Assembly (NCBI RefSeq): GCF_903645315.1
Contig: NZ_CAHJXL010000002.1
Location: 702,017 to 766,016, forward strand
Reading direction: 5' to 3'
DNA length: 64,000 bases
From: Victivallis sp. Marseille-Q1083
Lineage (GTDB): Bacteria; Verrucomicrobiota; Lentisphaeria; Victivallales; Victivallaceae
Each line of letters opens with the position of its first letter. The stretch's first letter is position 1. The notes beneath the pieces are model-generated. The model did not search any database. It worked only from the letters and a program-made list of their open reading frames with translations, and was not told the DNA's origin. Positions 27,181 to 36,486 of this stretch are shown here, one piece after another. Position numbers and translations under genes: made by a program.

Positions 27181-29223
27181 ATGAACCTGGAATTGGTTTA
27201 TCCCGGCGTCTGGAAACTATCCTTCGGCCTGCCGTCGTCCCATACCCCGGTTGCCTTCCGCAGCAAACCGCCGGCCGACGGCGCCTTCCTGCCGCCGGCG
27301 GAACGGCCGCCGCTGGATTGCGACGCCATCCGTTTCGAAGCGACACGGCGGGGCTGCCGCCTCGAGCTGCCGCATGACGCATCTGAAGACCTTTACGGGC
27401 TCGGGCTGCAACTGAAGTCATTCCGCCAAACCGGCAAAAAGAAGCAGTTGCGGCCCAATTCCGATCCGATTGCCGATCTGGGAGACTCCCATGCCCCGGT
27501 GCCGTTTTATCTTTCCACCGCCGGCTACGGCGTGCTGATCGATACCGCCCGTTACGCCGTTTTTTACTGCGGGACGCACCATGACCGGCAGGCGGCGGCC
27601 GCCGCGGAGTCACCGGTGCGGGGCCTGGCCGACTCCACCGAAGCCCTTTATGCGGCGCCAACCGAATCGGGCGATCCGGTGACGGTGGAAATTCCGCACG
27701 AAAAAGGCGTTGAACTCTATCTTTTCGCCGGACCGGCCATGCGGGATGCGTTATGCCGTTACGTGCTCTTTTCCGGCGGCGGCGCCTTGCCGCCGTTGTG
27801 GGGCCTAGGGATTTTTTATCGCGGTTATGTCCACAATGACGAAGAGGGCACTTTGCGGTTGGCACGGCAGTTGCGCGAGTCGCAGATGCCTTGCGACGTC
27901 TTCGGCCTGGAACCCGGCTGGCAAAGTCACTCCTACAGTTGCAGTTTCGTCTGGGACCGGCAGCGTTTTCCAGCGCCCGACCGTCTGGCCGGCGAAATGC
28001 GCAAACTCGGTTTTGAGCTCAATTTATGGGAACATCCGTTCACACATCCGGCCGCGCCGTTTCATGCCGATATCGCGCCGTTTTCCGGCAGCGTCGAAGT
28101 CTGGAACGGTTTGGTACCGGACTTTGCCACGCCGGAGGGCCGGGAACTCTACGGCGCTTATCATCGGAAAACCTTTCTGGAACGAGGTATCACCGGCTTC
28201 AAAATCGATGAATGCGATCATTCGGATTATATCGCCTCCGACTGGTCGTTTCCGGAATACGCCGGATTTCCGTCCGGCCTCGACGGCGAAGAAATGCACT
28301 CGCTGTTCGGTTTGCTGTCCCAGCAAGTGCTGCTGGAAGAGTGCGAACGAACCGGCATCCGGACCTGGAGCAATGTCCGCAATACTCAGGCGCTGGCCGC
28401 GCCGCTGCCGTTCACGCTTTACAGCGACCTTTACGATCACCGGGATTTTCTGCGCGGACTGGTCAACAGCGGGCTGTCCGGCTTGCTGTGGACGCCGGAA
28501 GTGCGGCAGTGTCAATCGGAAGCCGACCTGATCCGCCGGCTTCAACTGGTGATCTTTTCGCCGATGGCGTTGATCAACGGTTGGATGATCAAAAATCCGC
28601 CGTGGCTGCAGTTCGATGTCGAACGCAACAATCGCGACGAATTGCATGAAGACCGTGAAGCCATTACCGCCCGCTGCCGCGATATTCTGGAGTTGCGGAT
28701 GCGTCTGGTGCCGTATCTTTACAGCGCCTTTGCCCGCTACCGGATCGAGGGCGTACCACCGTTCCGGCCGCTGGTCGTCGATTATCCGGATGACCCGACC
28801 TGCCGGAATATCGACGATGAACTGCTCGTCGGCGATCACCTGTTGCTGGCGCCGCTGACTGCCGAAATGACCGTTCGAACGGTTTATCTGCCGGCCGGAA
28901 ACTGGTATGATTACCGGACCGGCGAACGGTTTGCGGGAAGTCGGACGCTGGAAATCCGGCCGGCACTGGAGGAAATTCCGCTGTTCGTCAAAGAAGGTAC
29001 GCTGATGCCATGGGCCCGCAGTGTCGAACACATCACGCCGGCAACCCGCTTCCAGCTGGAGCCGCGTTGTTACGGACGGGCGGTACGGCCGTTTCGTTTG
29101 TACGATGGCGACGGCTTTCAGCTGGAGCCGCCCTTGACGGCGTGGGTGGAACTGCTGCCGGCCGGTAACGGCCAGCCGGTACGACTGTCGCAAACCAGCC
29201 GGTTGTACGGCCTGATGGATTGA
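27181..29223 (+). CDS. Glycoside hydrolase family 31 enzyme
   Basis: 680 residues. GH31 (alpha)-barrel enzymes include alpha-glucosidases, alpha-xylosidases and sulfoquinovosidases. Seen: an N-terminal beta-sandwich, the GLGIFYRGYVHNDEEG barrel entry, GLEPGWQSHSYSCSF, the nucleophile motif KIDECD with Asp343 as the likely nucleophile, and a later YSDLYDHRD segment that may supply the acid/base Asp. C-terminal beta domains follow (FVKEGTLMPWA). No signal peptide, so probably cytoplasmic. AAAGGA ribosome site 8 bases before ATG. It lies 24 bases behind the hybrid kinase and may be cotranscribed; substrate specificity is not readable from sequence. Confidence 0.85.
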   Translation: MNLELVYPGVWKLSFGLPSSHTPVAFRSKPPADGAFLPPAERPPLDCDAIRFEATRRGCRLELPHDASEDLYGLGLQLKSFRQTGKKKQLRPNSDPIADLGDSHAPVPFYLSTAGYGVLIDTARYAVFYCGTHHDRQAAAAAESPVRGLADSTEALYAAPTESGDPVTVEIPHEKGVELYLFAGPAMRDALCRYVLFSGGGALPPLWGLGIFYRGYVHNDEEGTLRLARQLRESQMPCDVFGLEPGWQSHSYSCSFVWDRQRFPAPDRLAGEMRKLGFELNLWEHPFTHPAAPFHADIAPFSGSVEVWNGLVPDFATPEGRELYGAYHRKTFLERGITGFKIDECDHSDYIASDWSFPEYAGFPSGLDGEEMHSLFGLLSQQVLLEECERTGIRTWSNVRNTQALAAPLPFTLYSDLYDHRDFLRGLVNSGLSGLLWTPEVRQCQSEADLIRRLQLVIFSPMALINGWMIKNPPWLQFDVERNNRDELHEDREAITARCRDILELRMRLVPYLYSAFARYRIEGVPPFRPLVVDYPDDPTCRNIDDELLVGDHLLLAPLTAEMTVRTVYLPAGNWYDYRTGERFAGSRTLEIRPALEEIPLFVKEGTLMPWARSVEHITPATRFQLEPRCYGRAVRPFRLYDGDGFQLEPPLTAWVELLPAGNGQPVRLSQTSRLYGLMD

Positions 29224-29250
29224 CCATCCGGCGCGGCCGGAAATTCCGCT

Positions 29251-29279
29251 AAAAAAATGGCGCCGGTTCGACCGGCGCC
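29251..29279 (-). terminator. Rho-independent terminator of gatB
   Basis: 9-bp perfect GC-rich stem (29259-29267 with 29271-29279, loop TCG) followed on the minus strand by a T tract (A tract at 29251-29257). Lies between the convergent GH31 gene and gatB; strongest for the minus strand. Confidence 0.85.
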
Positions 29280-29307
29280 GGTAAATTTCTGTTTTCTGCG
29301 ATTGTCT

Positions 29308-30744
29308 TCACAATTTCTGCTGCAGCAACTCCACCACCAGTTGCGGATTGGCCTTGCCTTTGCTCAACTTCATCACCTGTCCGACGAAAAATTGCAGCAC
29401 TTTGGGATTGCCGGCCTGGTACTGCGCGACTTGTGCCGGGTTGGCGGCGATCGCCTGGTCGACCAGTGCCGCCACGGCGCCGGCATCGCTGAGTTGCACC
29501 AGACCTTTGGCGTCGACGATCGCTTTCGGATCTTTGCCGGTGGCGAACATTTCGGCGAACACCTCCTTGCCGATTTTGCCGTTGATGGTCTTGTTTTCGA
29601 TCAGGGTAATCAACGCGGCCAGTTGTTCCGGCGCAATCCGGCATGTTTCGATGTGCTGCTGCGCATTCGACAACTCCCGCAACAGTTCGGAGGTGATCCA
29701 GTTGGCGGCCAGCTTCGGAGTTTTCAACAATTGGGCCGCCCGGTCGAAATAGGCGGCGGTCCGGCGGTCCTGGGTCAACACTTCGGCATCATAGGAAGTC
29801 AATTCATAATCCCGGACGAAACGTTCGCGCATCGCCGCAGGCAATTCCGGCAGTTGGGCGCGGATCGCGTCGATTTCCTCGGCCGGGAAAACGAACGGCA
29901 TCAAATCCGGGTCCGGAAAGTAACGATAGTCATGGGCCTGTTCTTTGGTCCGCATCAAATAGGTTTCGCCATGATCGTCATTCCAGCCGCGCGTTTCCTG
30001 CTGCAGCGTCTTGCCGGCGTCCAGCAGTTCGGCCTGCCGCCAGATTTCATATTCCAGTGCCCGGTGGACGGCGCGGAAACTGTTCAGATTTTTGATTTCG
30101 ATTTTCGTGCCGAATTTTTCCGTTCCGGCTTCGCGCAGTGAAATATTGACATCGCAACGCATCTGGCCTTTCTCCATGTCGCAGTCGCTGATATCACCGT
30201 ACTGCATGATCTCCTTGAGGGCGGTCAGGTAGGCGTAAGCCTCGTCCGGGGTGCGCATATCCGGTTCGCTGACCGTTTCCATCAAAGGCACGCCGGCGCG
30301 GTTGTAATCGACCCCGCTGGCGCCGGGAAAATGATTGAGTTTGGCGACGTCTTCTTCGAGATGAATGCGGGTAATGCCGATCTTTTTGGCCGGCAAATCG
30401 GCACCGGAAAAACCTTTGCCGCCGATTTCGACGTAGCCGTGCTCGCAGAACGGCAGATCGTACTGGGAAATCTGGTAGTTCTTCGGCATATCCGGGTAAA
30501 AATAACTCTTGCGGTCGAACTTGCTGAACCGGGCGATCTGACAATTGGTCAGCAGCCCGGCCACGACGGTCTGGCGGATCGCCTGCCGGTTCGGCACCGG
30601 CAGCACGCCGGGATACCCCATGCAGACCGGACAGACCAGCGTATTGGGTTCCGCGCCGAATCGGTTGGGACAGGAACAAAACATCTTGCTGCGGGTGCGG
30701 ACCTGCGTATGAACTTCCAGTCCGATGACTGCTTCGTATTTCAT
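29308..30744 (-). CDS. gatB: Aspartyl/glutamyl-tRNA amidotransferase subunit B
   Basis: 478 residues, the usual GatB length. N-terminal catalytic kinase-like domain with YEAVIGLEVHTQV, CPVCMGYPGVLPVPN and YFYPDMPKNYQISQYD, then the C-terminal helical/YqeY-type tail (from about residue 330) that contacts tRNA. With GatA and GatC it converts Glu-tRNA(Gln) or Asp-tRNA(Asn) to the correct amidated form by phosphorylating the side chain and accepting ammonia. GatA and GatC are not in this window. AGGAGA site 8 bases before ATG; a candidate promoter lies upstream and a strong terminator downstream, so it appears to be a single-gene unit. Confidence 0.97.
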   Translation of the reverse strand: MKYEAVIGLEVHTQVRTRSKMFCSCPNRFGAEPNTLVCPVCMGYPGVLPVPNRQAIRQTVVAGLLTNCQIARFSKFDRKSYFYPDMPKNYQISQYDLPFCEHGYVEIGGKGFSGADLPAKKIGITRIHLEEDVAKLNHFPGASGVDYNRAGVPLMETVSEPDMRTPDEAYAYLTALKEIMQYGDISDCDMEKGQMRCDVNISLREAGTEKFGTKIEIKNLNSFRAVHRALEYEIWRQAELLDAGKTLQQETRGWNDDHGETYLMRTKEQAHDYRYFPDPDLMPFVFPAEEIDAIRAQLPELPAAMRERFVRDYELTSYDAEVLTQDRRTAAYFDRAAQLLKTPKLAANWITSELLRELSNAQQHIETCRIAPEQLAALITLIENKTINGKIGKEVFAEMFATGKDPKAIVDAKGLVQLSDAGAVAALVDQAIAANPAQVAQYQAGNPKVLQFFVGQVMKLSKGKANPQLVVELLQQKL

Positions 30745-30785
30745 GAAAGTGTTCTCCTGATGAATATGATTAATTTTACCGGCTT

Positions 30786-30815
30786 ACTGTACCACGGCGA
30801 AGCGGATTTGTCCAA
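30786..30815 (-). promoter_or_regulatory. gatB: Candidate gatB promoter
   Basis: On the minus strand TTGGAC (30815-30810) and TACAGT (30791-30786) are separated by 18 bases, about 42 bases ahead of the gatB start. Confidence 0.4.
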
Positions 30816-30892
30816 TTCTTTCTTCACTTCCGGCCGATAAAATCGCGGCGGCCGATTCAGCGGCAAAGCCGTTTATTTATTTCACTATCTAT

Positions 30893-30921
30893 TTGACTTT
30901 TCCGATTCCGGACGCAATATT
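30893..30921 (+). promoter_or_regulatory. Candidate lptD promoter
   Basis: TTGACT at 30893-30898 and AATATT at 30916-30921 with a 17-base spacer. The -10 is weak, and a leader of about 150 bases would result. Confidence 0.35.
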
Positions 30922-30969
30922 ACAGGCATGTGTTTTTTTGTAACTTATTTTTGCAGGACAAAGGATGTC

Positions 30970-31077
30970 ATGTCGATAGCGTCGCCGAAACCAAAAACCG
31001 AGGCATCGGGCGTCGACAAAGAATTTTTTAGCGTTCCTGACGCAGCGCCGGGCTGCACTATGGGTGTTGGAGATTAA
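30970..31077 (+). CDS. Possible 35-codon leader peptide ahead of lptD
   Basis: ATG 30970 is preceded by an AAAGG site 5 bases upstream and opens a 35-codon frame ending in TAA at 31075-31077, one base before the TTG start of the LptD-like gene. The peptide (MSIASPKPKTEASG and on) is hydrophilic and unlike anything I recognise. Position and ribosome site suggest translational coupling rather than a functional peptide; it could equally be chance. Confidence 0.25.
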   Translation: MSIASPKPKTEASGVDKEFFSVPDAAPGCTMGVGD

Positions 31078-31078
31078 G

Positions 31079-33742
31079 TTGAAGGCAAATTGGAAGAAAA
31101 TTCTGTTGTGCGGGTCCTGTCTCTATCTGGCCGGCGTCTCCTGCAACAGTTATGCTGCTTTGATCGATACGGCGCTTCTGGAAGGGCGTAATCTGGCTGA
31201 TTTGAAAAATACCCGGGCCGATGAGATGAACGTCGTCGGTTCGGTGATCATGGTGAAAGGCAATGTTTATATCCCCTTCAAAGATTTGACCGTTTACGCC
31301 GATTCGGCGATCATCGACCTGGAAAGCCGTGATATCGAGGCTTCCGGCAACATTCGGCTGTACCGGGTGAAATCCCAGCAGACCAATGTGACGATCGGCG
31401 AGCTGGAGCGGTTGAAGCTCAATCCAGAAGTGCTGGTTCAAATCCTGGGGTATACGACCGATACGCTCGGCCAGCAGAAGGTGAATATCAAACTCGAATA
31501 CCGCGGGGAGGTGCTTACGGCGCAGAAGCTGGAAGGCAACCTGACCACCGGTTTTCTGAAACTGGAAGGAATCGAGTGCAATTTCAAGACCTTCGCCTGC
31601 AAAGCCAAATCCGGGGAACGCAAGCCGAATGGCGAAATCGTCGTCCGCGACGCCGAGGTGACCAGTTGCGAATATCTGATCAACGACAACAGCCATTATT
31701 CGATCTCCTGCAGCGAAGCGACCATTTATCCGCACCAGACCGACGGTTTTACTTTCGACGCCAACCAGTTCGATACCGGAGAGCACAGTTTGATCGGTTC
31801 GAACTGCTGGCTGAAATTTTACGGGGTGCCGGTGATCTGGGTGCCGATGATTTACAAGCCGAAGGACGAAAGTCCGGGCCTGTACAAGTTCCAGCTGGGC
31901 GATTCTTCCGACTGGGGCTTTTACGTCTTGGGCTCCAAACGTTTCGACTTTACCGACTATCCGTATTCGAGCGTCAAGATCCTGACCGATTATTACAATA
32001 TGCGCGGTTTCGGATACGGGGCCGATTTGGAGGTCAACAGCGAAATCAGCAAGACGACGATCTTCGGTTACGGCCTGTACGATTTGCGGCCCTATTACAG
32101 CAGCGAAGTGGAAAATTACCGGCTGGAAATTCCCCACTACCGTTATAATTTCCGGATCAGCAATGTTACCCATTTGACGCCGCGGCTGGATTTCCGCGGT
32201 AATTTCGACATGATGAGCGATCTCTATTTCCAGGAGGATTTTTTCCCGTATGCGTTCAATGCCGACCCGGAGCCGGCCACTTACGGCGCCTTGGAATATC
32301 AGTTCGACCGTCTTTCGACCGCCTTGTATTTCCGGGCCCGCGTCAATGATTTCACGACCGCGGTGGAGCGTCTGCCGGAATTCCGGATCGACGTGCCGCG
32401 CCAGGAGCTGTTCAGCGGCTCCAATTTGTATTATCAGGGCGAAAACAGTGTCGATTATCTGCAGATGCGCTGGCGGAATTACGATAAACCGCGGCCGTTG
32501 CGCTTGGCTGATCCGGCTGATTACCAGTCGTTTCGTTTCGATACGCTGCATTTCATCTACTATCCGCTGGAATTTAAAAAATACGGGCTGGAGTTTCTCG
32601 ATTGGCTGAATGTCATTCCACGGGCCGGGGGACGTTTTACCGCTTACAGCGCCTCTTCCGATACCGAAGTGACGACCGAAGACCTGAATCAGATCTTCAT
32701 CGTCAACCGTCCGGAGGACATCAGCCGCGTTCCGATCGTCAACTATGACGACAACGGCGGCGCCCGCGGCCGCTTTGTGGCGGAATTCGGCGTCGAGGCC
32801 AATACCAAACTCTCCTATTCCTGGCAGAATATCCGCAACGCCTACTGGCGGCTGGACGGTTTGCGCCATGTCATGGAGCCGTACATCAATTACACTTTCA
32901 TCCCGAAACCGACGGTGGACCGCGAATATTTGTATTTCTTCGACGACATCGACCGGATCGACAAACAGAATTTCATGCGTTTCGGGGTACGCAACCGTTT
33001 GCAGACCCGGCGCGGTTCGCTGGGGCGGGAAAAAGTGTACAACTGGCTGACGATGGAAAATTACTGGGATCTCTACATGGAAAAAGATCACAAATACAAA
33101 TTCAACAATGCCGGGGATTTCTGTACGAAGATCGCCTTCAATCCGTCGGAGAAATTGACGCTGTCGACTTTCTTTTCGATCGACGCCGGCGGCAACAACG
33201 GTCACAATGCCGAAGCGCAGCGCCGGGGGCGCGATGCCGGCCGGCCGGGGCTCGATCTGAACTGGCTGAACCAGTGGAATTTCAATATCAAATACGAACT
33301 CTTTGAAGACTGCACCGTCAATCTCGGTTACGTTTACCAGGATGTTTATCACAGCCGTTCGGCTTATTCGATGGGTTCGACGCTGACCGACCTGGAATCC
33401 GGCAGTTTCTTCGATAAATATTTCGATACCAGGACCCAGGAGCTGACCGCCGGCATCACCGTGCCGTTGTCCAACGACCGGACGTTCTTCGGGTCCTATG
33501 ATATTTTCTACGATTTCGAAGCCGGTTTCATCCGCGAACAGCGTGTCCGCTTGCTGAAGGTGCTGCACTGCTGGACGGTCGGCGCGGAAGCCGGCCAGGA
33601 AATCTCGTACGACAGTGACGGCGACCGGGATTACGATTACTCCTTTTTCGTGACGGCGTCGTTGAACGGCCTGCCGGGCCCGTTGGCCCGGACGCAGCAA
33701 TCGGCGCTGGCCAGTTTCCGCAATCTGCAAAATCAAAACTGA
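31079..33742 (+). CDS. lptD: LptD-like outer-membrane LPS assembly protein
   Basis: 887 residues from TTG 31079, chosen because GGAG at 31069-31072 is spaced 6 bases from it and the protein then opens with a clean signal peptide (MKANWKKILLCGSCLYLAG). The N-terminal part is an OstA/LptA-like beta-taco (residues about 50-230: VVGSVIMVKGNVYI, LTVYADSAIIDLESRDIEASGNI), followed by the LptD barrel region (FYGVPVIWVPMIYKPKDE, many alternating aromatic strands). It inserts LPS into the outer leaflet of the outer membrane. The two-Cys-pair pattern of E. coli LptD is not evident. Followed closely by hldD and rsmB; HldD makes the heptose of the LPS core, which fits. Divergent from gatB. Confidence 0.85.
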   Translation: MKANWKKILLCGSCLYLAGVSCNSYAALIDTALLEGRNLADLKNTRADEMNVVGSVIMVKGNVYIPFKDLTVYADSAIIDLESRDIEASGNIRLYRVKSQQTNVTIGELERLKLNPEVLVQILGYTTDTLGQQKVNIKLEYRGEVLTAQKLEGNLTTGFLKLEGIECNFKTFACKAKSGERKPNGEIVVRDAEVTSCEYLINDNSHYSISCSEATIYPHQTDGFTFDANQFDTGEHSLIGSNCWLKFYGVPVIWVPMIYKPKDESPGLYKFQLGDSSDWGFYVLGSKRFDFTDYPYSSVKILTDYYNMRGFGYGADLEVNSEISKTTIFGYGLYDLRPYYSSEVENYRLEIPHYRYNFRISNVTHLTPRLDFRGNFDMMSDLYFQEDFFPYAFNADPEPATYGALEYQFDRLSTALYFRARVNDFTTAVERLPEFRIDVPRQELFSGSNLYYQGENSVDYLQMRWRNYDKPRPLRLADPADYQSFRFDTLHFIYYPLEFKKYGLEFLDWLNVIPRAGGRFTAYSASSDTEVTTEDLNQIFIVNRPEDISRVPIVNYDDNGGARGRFVAEFGVEANTKLSYSWQNIRNAYWRLDGLRHVMEPYINYTFIPKPTVDREYLYFFDDIDRIDKQNFMRFGVRNRLQTRRGSLGREKVYNWLTMENYWDLYMEKDHKYKFNNAGDFCTKIAFNPSEKLTLSTFFSIDAGGNNGHNAEAQRRGRDAGRPGLDLNWLNQWNFNIKYELFEDCTVNLGYVYQDVYHSRSAYSMGSTLTDLESGSFFDKYFDTRTQELTAGITVPLSNDRTFFGSYDIFYDFEAGFIREQRVRLLKVLHCWTVGAEAGQEISYDSDGDRDYDYSFFVTASLNGLPGPLARTQQSALASFRNLQNQN

Positions 33743-33754
33743 CGGGGAAGCATC

Positions 33755-34729
33755 ATGTATCTTGTAACCGGCGCGGCCGGCTTGATCGGCAGCGGCATTG
33801 TCTGGTATCTCAACCGGAACAACATCGACGACATTCTGGCGGTCGACCACCTGGGGACTTCGGAAAAGTGGCGGAATCTGCGGGCGTTGAAGTTCCGCGA
33901 TTACCTGGAGAAAGACGATTTTCGCCGCAAATTGGCGGCCGGAATGTTCGATCATCTGCCGTTGGACGGCATCTTCCACATGGGCGCCTGTTCGGCGACC
34001 ACCGAGCAGGATGCCAGCTACCTGGTCGACAACAATTTTGAGGCAAGCAAAGAGCTGGCGCTTTTCGCTCTGAAACGTCAGGTCCGGCTAATTTATGCGT
34101 CCAGTTGCGCCACCTATGGCGACGGCGGGTGCGGCTACGTCGACGATCAGGCGGCAATCGCGGATTTGCGGCCGTTGAACATGTACGGCTATTCCAAGCA
34201 GTTGTTCGACTTATGGGCGCTCCGGCAGGGATGGTTCGACCGGATTACCGGCTGCAAATTTTCCAACGTTTACGGAGTCAACGAACGCCACAAGGGCAAT
34301 ATGCGCAGCGTCGTCTGCCGGGCCTACGAGCAGATCACCGCCACCGGCAAGCTGCAATTGTTCAAATCGTACCGGCCGGAATATGCCGACGGCGAGCAGA
34401 TGCGGGATTTCCTTTCGGTCAAGGATGCGGTGAAAATGTTGTGGTTTCTGTTTCAACATCCGCAAGGCGTCGGTTTGTACAATATCGGCAGCGGGCGGGC
34501 GGAAACCTGGAACGCCTTGGCCCGGGCGGCTTTCCTGGCGCTGGACCGGCCGGTAAACATCGAATATATCGACATGCCGGAGTCATTGCGGCCGAAATAC
34601 CAGTATTATACCAAAGCTGAAATGGGCAAATTGCAGGCTTTGGGATATACGGCGGAAGCGACCAGCCTCGAAGAAGCGATCCGGGATTACTATCAGTACC
34701 GGTTGCACGACCGCTTCCTGGGCGACTGA
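33755..34729 (+). CDS. hldD: ADP-L-glycero-D-manno-heptose 6-epimerase
   Basis: 324-residue extended short-chain dehydrogenase. NAD(P)-binding GAAGLIGSG near the N-terminus (residues 6-14), Ser116-Ser117, catalytic Tyr144-x3-Lys148 in MYGYSKQ, and the HldD-type stretches HMGACSATTEQDA, KFSNVYGVNE and SYRPEYADGEQMRDF. It epimerises ADP-D-glycero-D-manno-heptose to the L-form used in the inner core of LPS. Twelve bases after lptD with a GGGGAAG ribosome site, two bases before the next gene, so part of the same operon. Confidence 0.93.
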   Translation: MYLVTGAAGLIGSGIVWYLNRNNIDDILAVDHLGTSEKWRNLRALKFRDYLEKDDFRRKLAAGMFDHLPLDGIFHMGACSATTEQDASYLVDNNFEASKELALFALKRQVRLIYASSCATYGDGGCGYVDDQAAIADLRPLNMYGYSKQLFDLWALRQGWFDRITGCKFSNVYGVNERHKGNMRSVVCRAYEQITATGKLQLFKSYRPEYADGEQMRDFLSVKDAVKMLWFLFQHPQGVGLYNIGSGRAETWNALARAAFLALDRPVNIEYIDMPESLRPKYQYYTKAEMGKLQALGYTAEATSLEEAIRDYYQYRLHDRFLGD

Positions 34730-34731
34730 GA

Positions 34732-35973
34732 ATGGAAGAGCCGGCGACGCCGCAGGCGGAGCGGATTCTGCAGGCGGCCCTCCATGCCCTGCGCCAGTGG
34801 GAAAATGGCATCAGTCTGGATGACATTCTCGATTCGCATTGCGCCGCTCCGGCGTTGCGCCGTACTTTGGGCAGCGTGCTTTACAGCCATTTCCGGCATC
34901 TTCACCGTCATCGGCTTCTGCTTCAGGGCTTGTTGCGCCATGCGCCGCCGCAAGAGGTGGAATGGCTGCTGTTGCTGACCTGTGTTCAAGTTTTTCAACT
35001 GGATGGTTTGGCGCCGGAGTCTGCGGTCAATATCGCGGTCGATTACGCCAAAAAACATTACAGCCGCTCCTGCGCCGCTCTGGTCAATGCGGTCATGCGG
35101 CGGGCACGGGAGCAGGGGGTGCCGCTGCCGACCGCCCGCAACGTCCTGCCGCCGCCGGTTTACAAATTGTGGCAACGGCGTTATGCGCCCGGACAATTGG
35201 AGACGTTAGCGCAGTTGCAATTGCAGCGTCCGCCGTTCACCTTCCGGGCCTGCGGCGATTTTCAGCCGCCGGCGGAACCCGGTCTGCAGGCGCTGGCACT
35301 GCCGTGGCTGAATCACTATCGATTTTTCTCCCATTTATCCGGCCAAACCGTTCTGGAACGCCCCTGGCTGGCGGAGGGCCGAGTTTATATCCAGGACCCG
35401 GCAGCCGCGCTGGCGGTTGAAATGCTGGACTGGCAACTTTTACCGTCCGCGCCCCGGCTTCTCGATCTCTGTGCCGCGCCGGGCGGCAAAAGCCTGTTGT
35501 TCGCCGAGCGTCTGCCCGCCGGCGGCAGGATCGTTGCCGCCGACCGTTCCGCCCGCCGCCAGCAATTGACCGCGGCCAACAACCGGCGTTACCGGGCCGG
35601 ACTGGAAATTGTGGTCGGCACCTGCCGGGAACTGGCATTGCCGCCGGAGTCATTCGATCTCCTGCTGGCGGATCTGCCGTGTTCCAACAGCGGCGTATTC
35701 CGCCGCCGGCCGGATGCCTTATGGCGTTTGACGCCGCAATCGCTGCTGGAGGTGCGGAAACTGCAATGGGAAATCCTGCTTGAGGCGTTGCCGCTGGTGA
35801 AACGAGGCGGACTGCTGCTGTACAGCACCTGCAGTATCGAACCGGATGAAAACGAGCGGCAGCTGGAACGTTTGACGCGGCAATTTCCCGAATGGCGGCG
35901 GCTGAAGCAGCGGCAACTGCTGCCAACTGCCTTGCACGACGGCGCTTTTGCCGGATTGCTGCAAAAAAATTGA
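34732..35973 (+). CDS. rsmB: 16S rRNA m5C967 methyltransferase-like (RsmB/Sun)
   Basis: 413 residues. N-terminal NusB-like RNA-binding domain (residues 1-135), then the SAM-dependent NOL1/NOP2/Sun domain with motif I DLCAAPGGKS at 245-254, the catalytic pair Cys317 (ADLPCSNSG) and Cys367 (YSTCSIEPDENE). The domain order is that of RsmB, which methylates C967 of 16S rRNA. Last gene of the lptD-hldD-rsmB group; two bases separate it from hldD and there is no strong ribosome site, so it probably depends on translational coupling. Confidence 0.88.
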   Translation: MEEPATPQAERILQAALHALRQWENGISLDDILDSHCAAPALRRTLGSVLYSHFRHLHRHRLLLQGLLRHAPPQEVEWLLLLTCVQVFQLDGLAPESAVNIAVDYAKKHYSRSCAALVNAVMRRAREQGVPLPTARNVLPPPVYKLWQRRYAPGQLETLAQLQLQRPPFTFRACGDFQPPAEPGLQALALPWLNHYRFFSHLSGQTVLERPWLAEGRVYIQDPAAALAVEMLDWQLLPSAPRLLDLCAAPGGKSLLFAERLPAGGRIVAADRSARRQQLTAANNRRYRAGLEIVVGTCRELALPPESFDLLLADLPCSNSGVFRRRPDALWRLTPQSLLEVRKLQWEILLEALPLVKRGGLLLYSTCSIEPDENERQLERLTRQFPEWRRLKQRQLLPTALHDGAFAGLLQKN

Positions 35974-35997
35974 CTTTCCTTAAAAACGGCGTATAGT
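35970..35997 (+). promoter_or_regulatory. Sigma70-type promoter of the small lipoprotein gene
   Basis: TTGACT at 35970-35975 (overlapping the end of rsmB) and TATAGT at 35992-35997, spacer 16 bases, 64 bases before the start codon at 36062. Confidence 0.65.
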
Positions 35998-36061
35998 AAT
36001 GGTTGGGGATTCTCGGAGAAAATTACCTGGAAATTTTTATTAAAAATTGGGAGATCAAAAA

Positions 36062-36460
36062 ATGAAGAAATTTATGATGATGGCTTTGGCCGCGGTTGGA
36101 GCTTTGGCGATTACCGGTTGTGCTCAAGTCCAAGTATCCGAAGGTCAGAATTTGAGCGGTCAGGGGATCGCAACCAGCGGTACGCCGGTTGCTCATTTGA
36201 CCGGCAACAACAGCGGTCTGTATTTCCTCAGTTTTCCGCTGATCACCGGTTCGACGACCGAAGTCGGTTCGGCGGCATTCGGCAAGGATATGGCCAATGT
36301 TCCTTCCGTGGTTCAGATGGTTACGGAAAAGAGCAACGCGCTGGGCGCCAAAAAGACGTTGGATATCACTTCGCAGTATTCCAGCACGATGATTCCGATT
36401 CCGTTCCCGTTCCTGTTCTACTATCAGTCGGTTAACGTTTCCGGCAACGCAGTTAAATAA
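36062..36460 (+). CDS. Small secreted lipoprotein, unknown function
   Basis: 132 residues. Lipoprotein signal peptide with lipobox AITGC (Cys around residue 20), then a short mature part rich in Gly, Ser and Thr with a hydrophobic PIPFPFLFYYQS segment near the end. GGGAG at 36049-36053 precedes the chosen ATG; an earlier in-frame ATG at 36047 has no ribosome site. It has its own promoter and a strong terminator, so it is probably an abundant single-gene product, in the manner of major small envelope lipoproteins. I do not recognise the family. Confidence 0.75.
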   Translation: MKKFMMMALAAVGALAITGCAQVQVSEGQNLSGQGIATSGTPVAHLTGNNSGLYFLSFPLITGSTTEVGSAAFGKDMANVPSVVQMVTEKSNALGAKKTLDITSQYSSTMIPIPFPFLFYYQSVNVSGNAVK

Positions 36461-36486
36461 GTTCGCCGAAACTCCGAGTTACCTGC

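Noticed and set aside
31058-33979. A 973-codon open frame on the minus strand
   Set aside because: Antisense to the lptD-like gene and the start of hldD; no signal peptide or domain, while the sense strand has clear LptD features.
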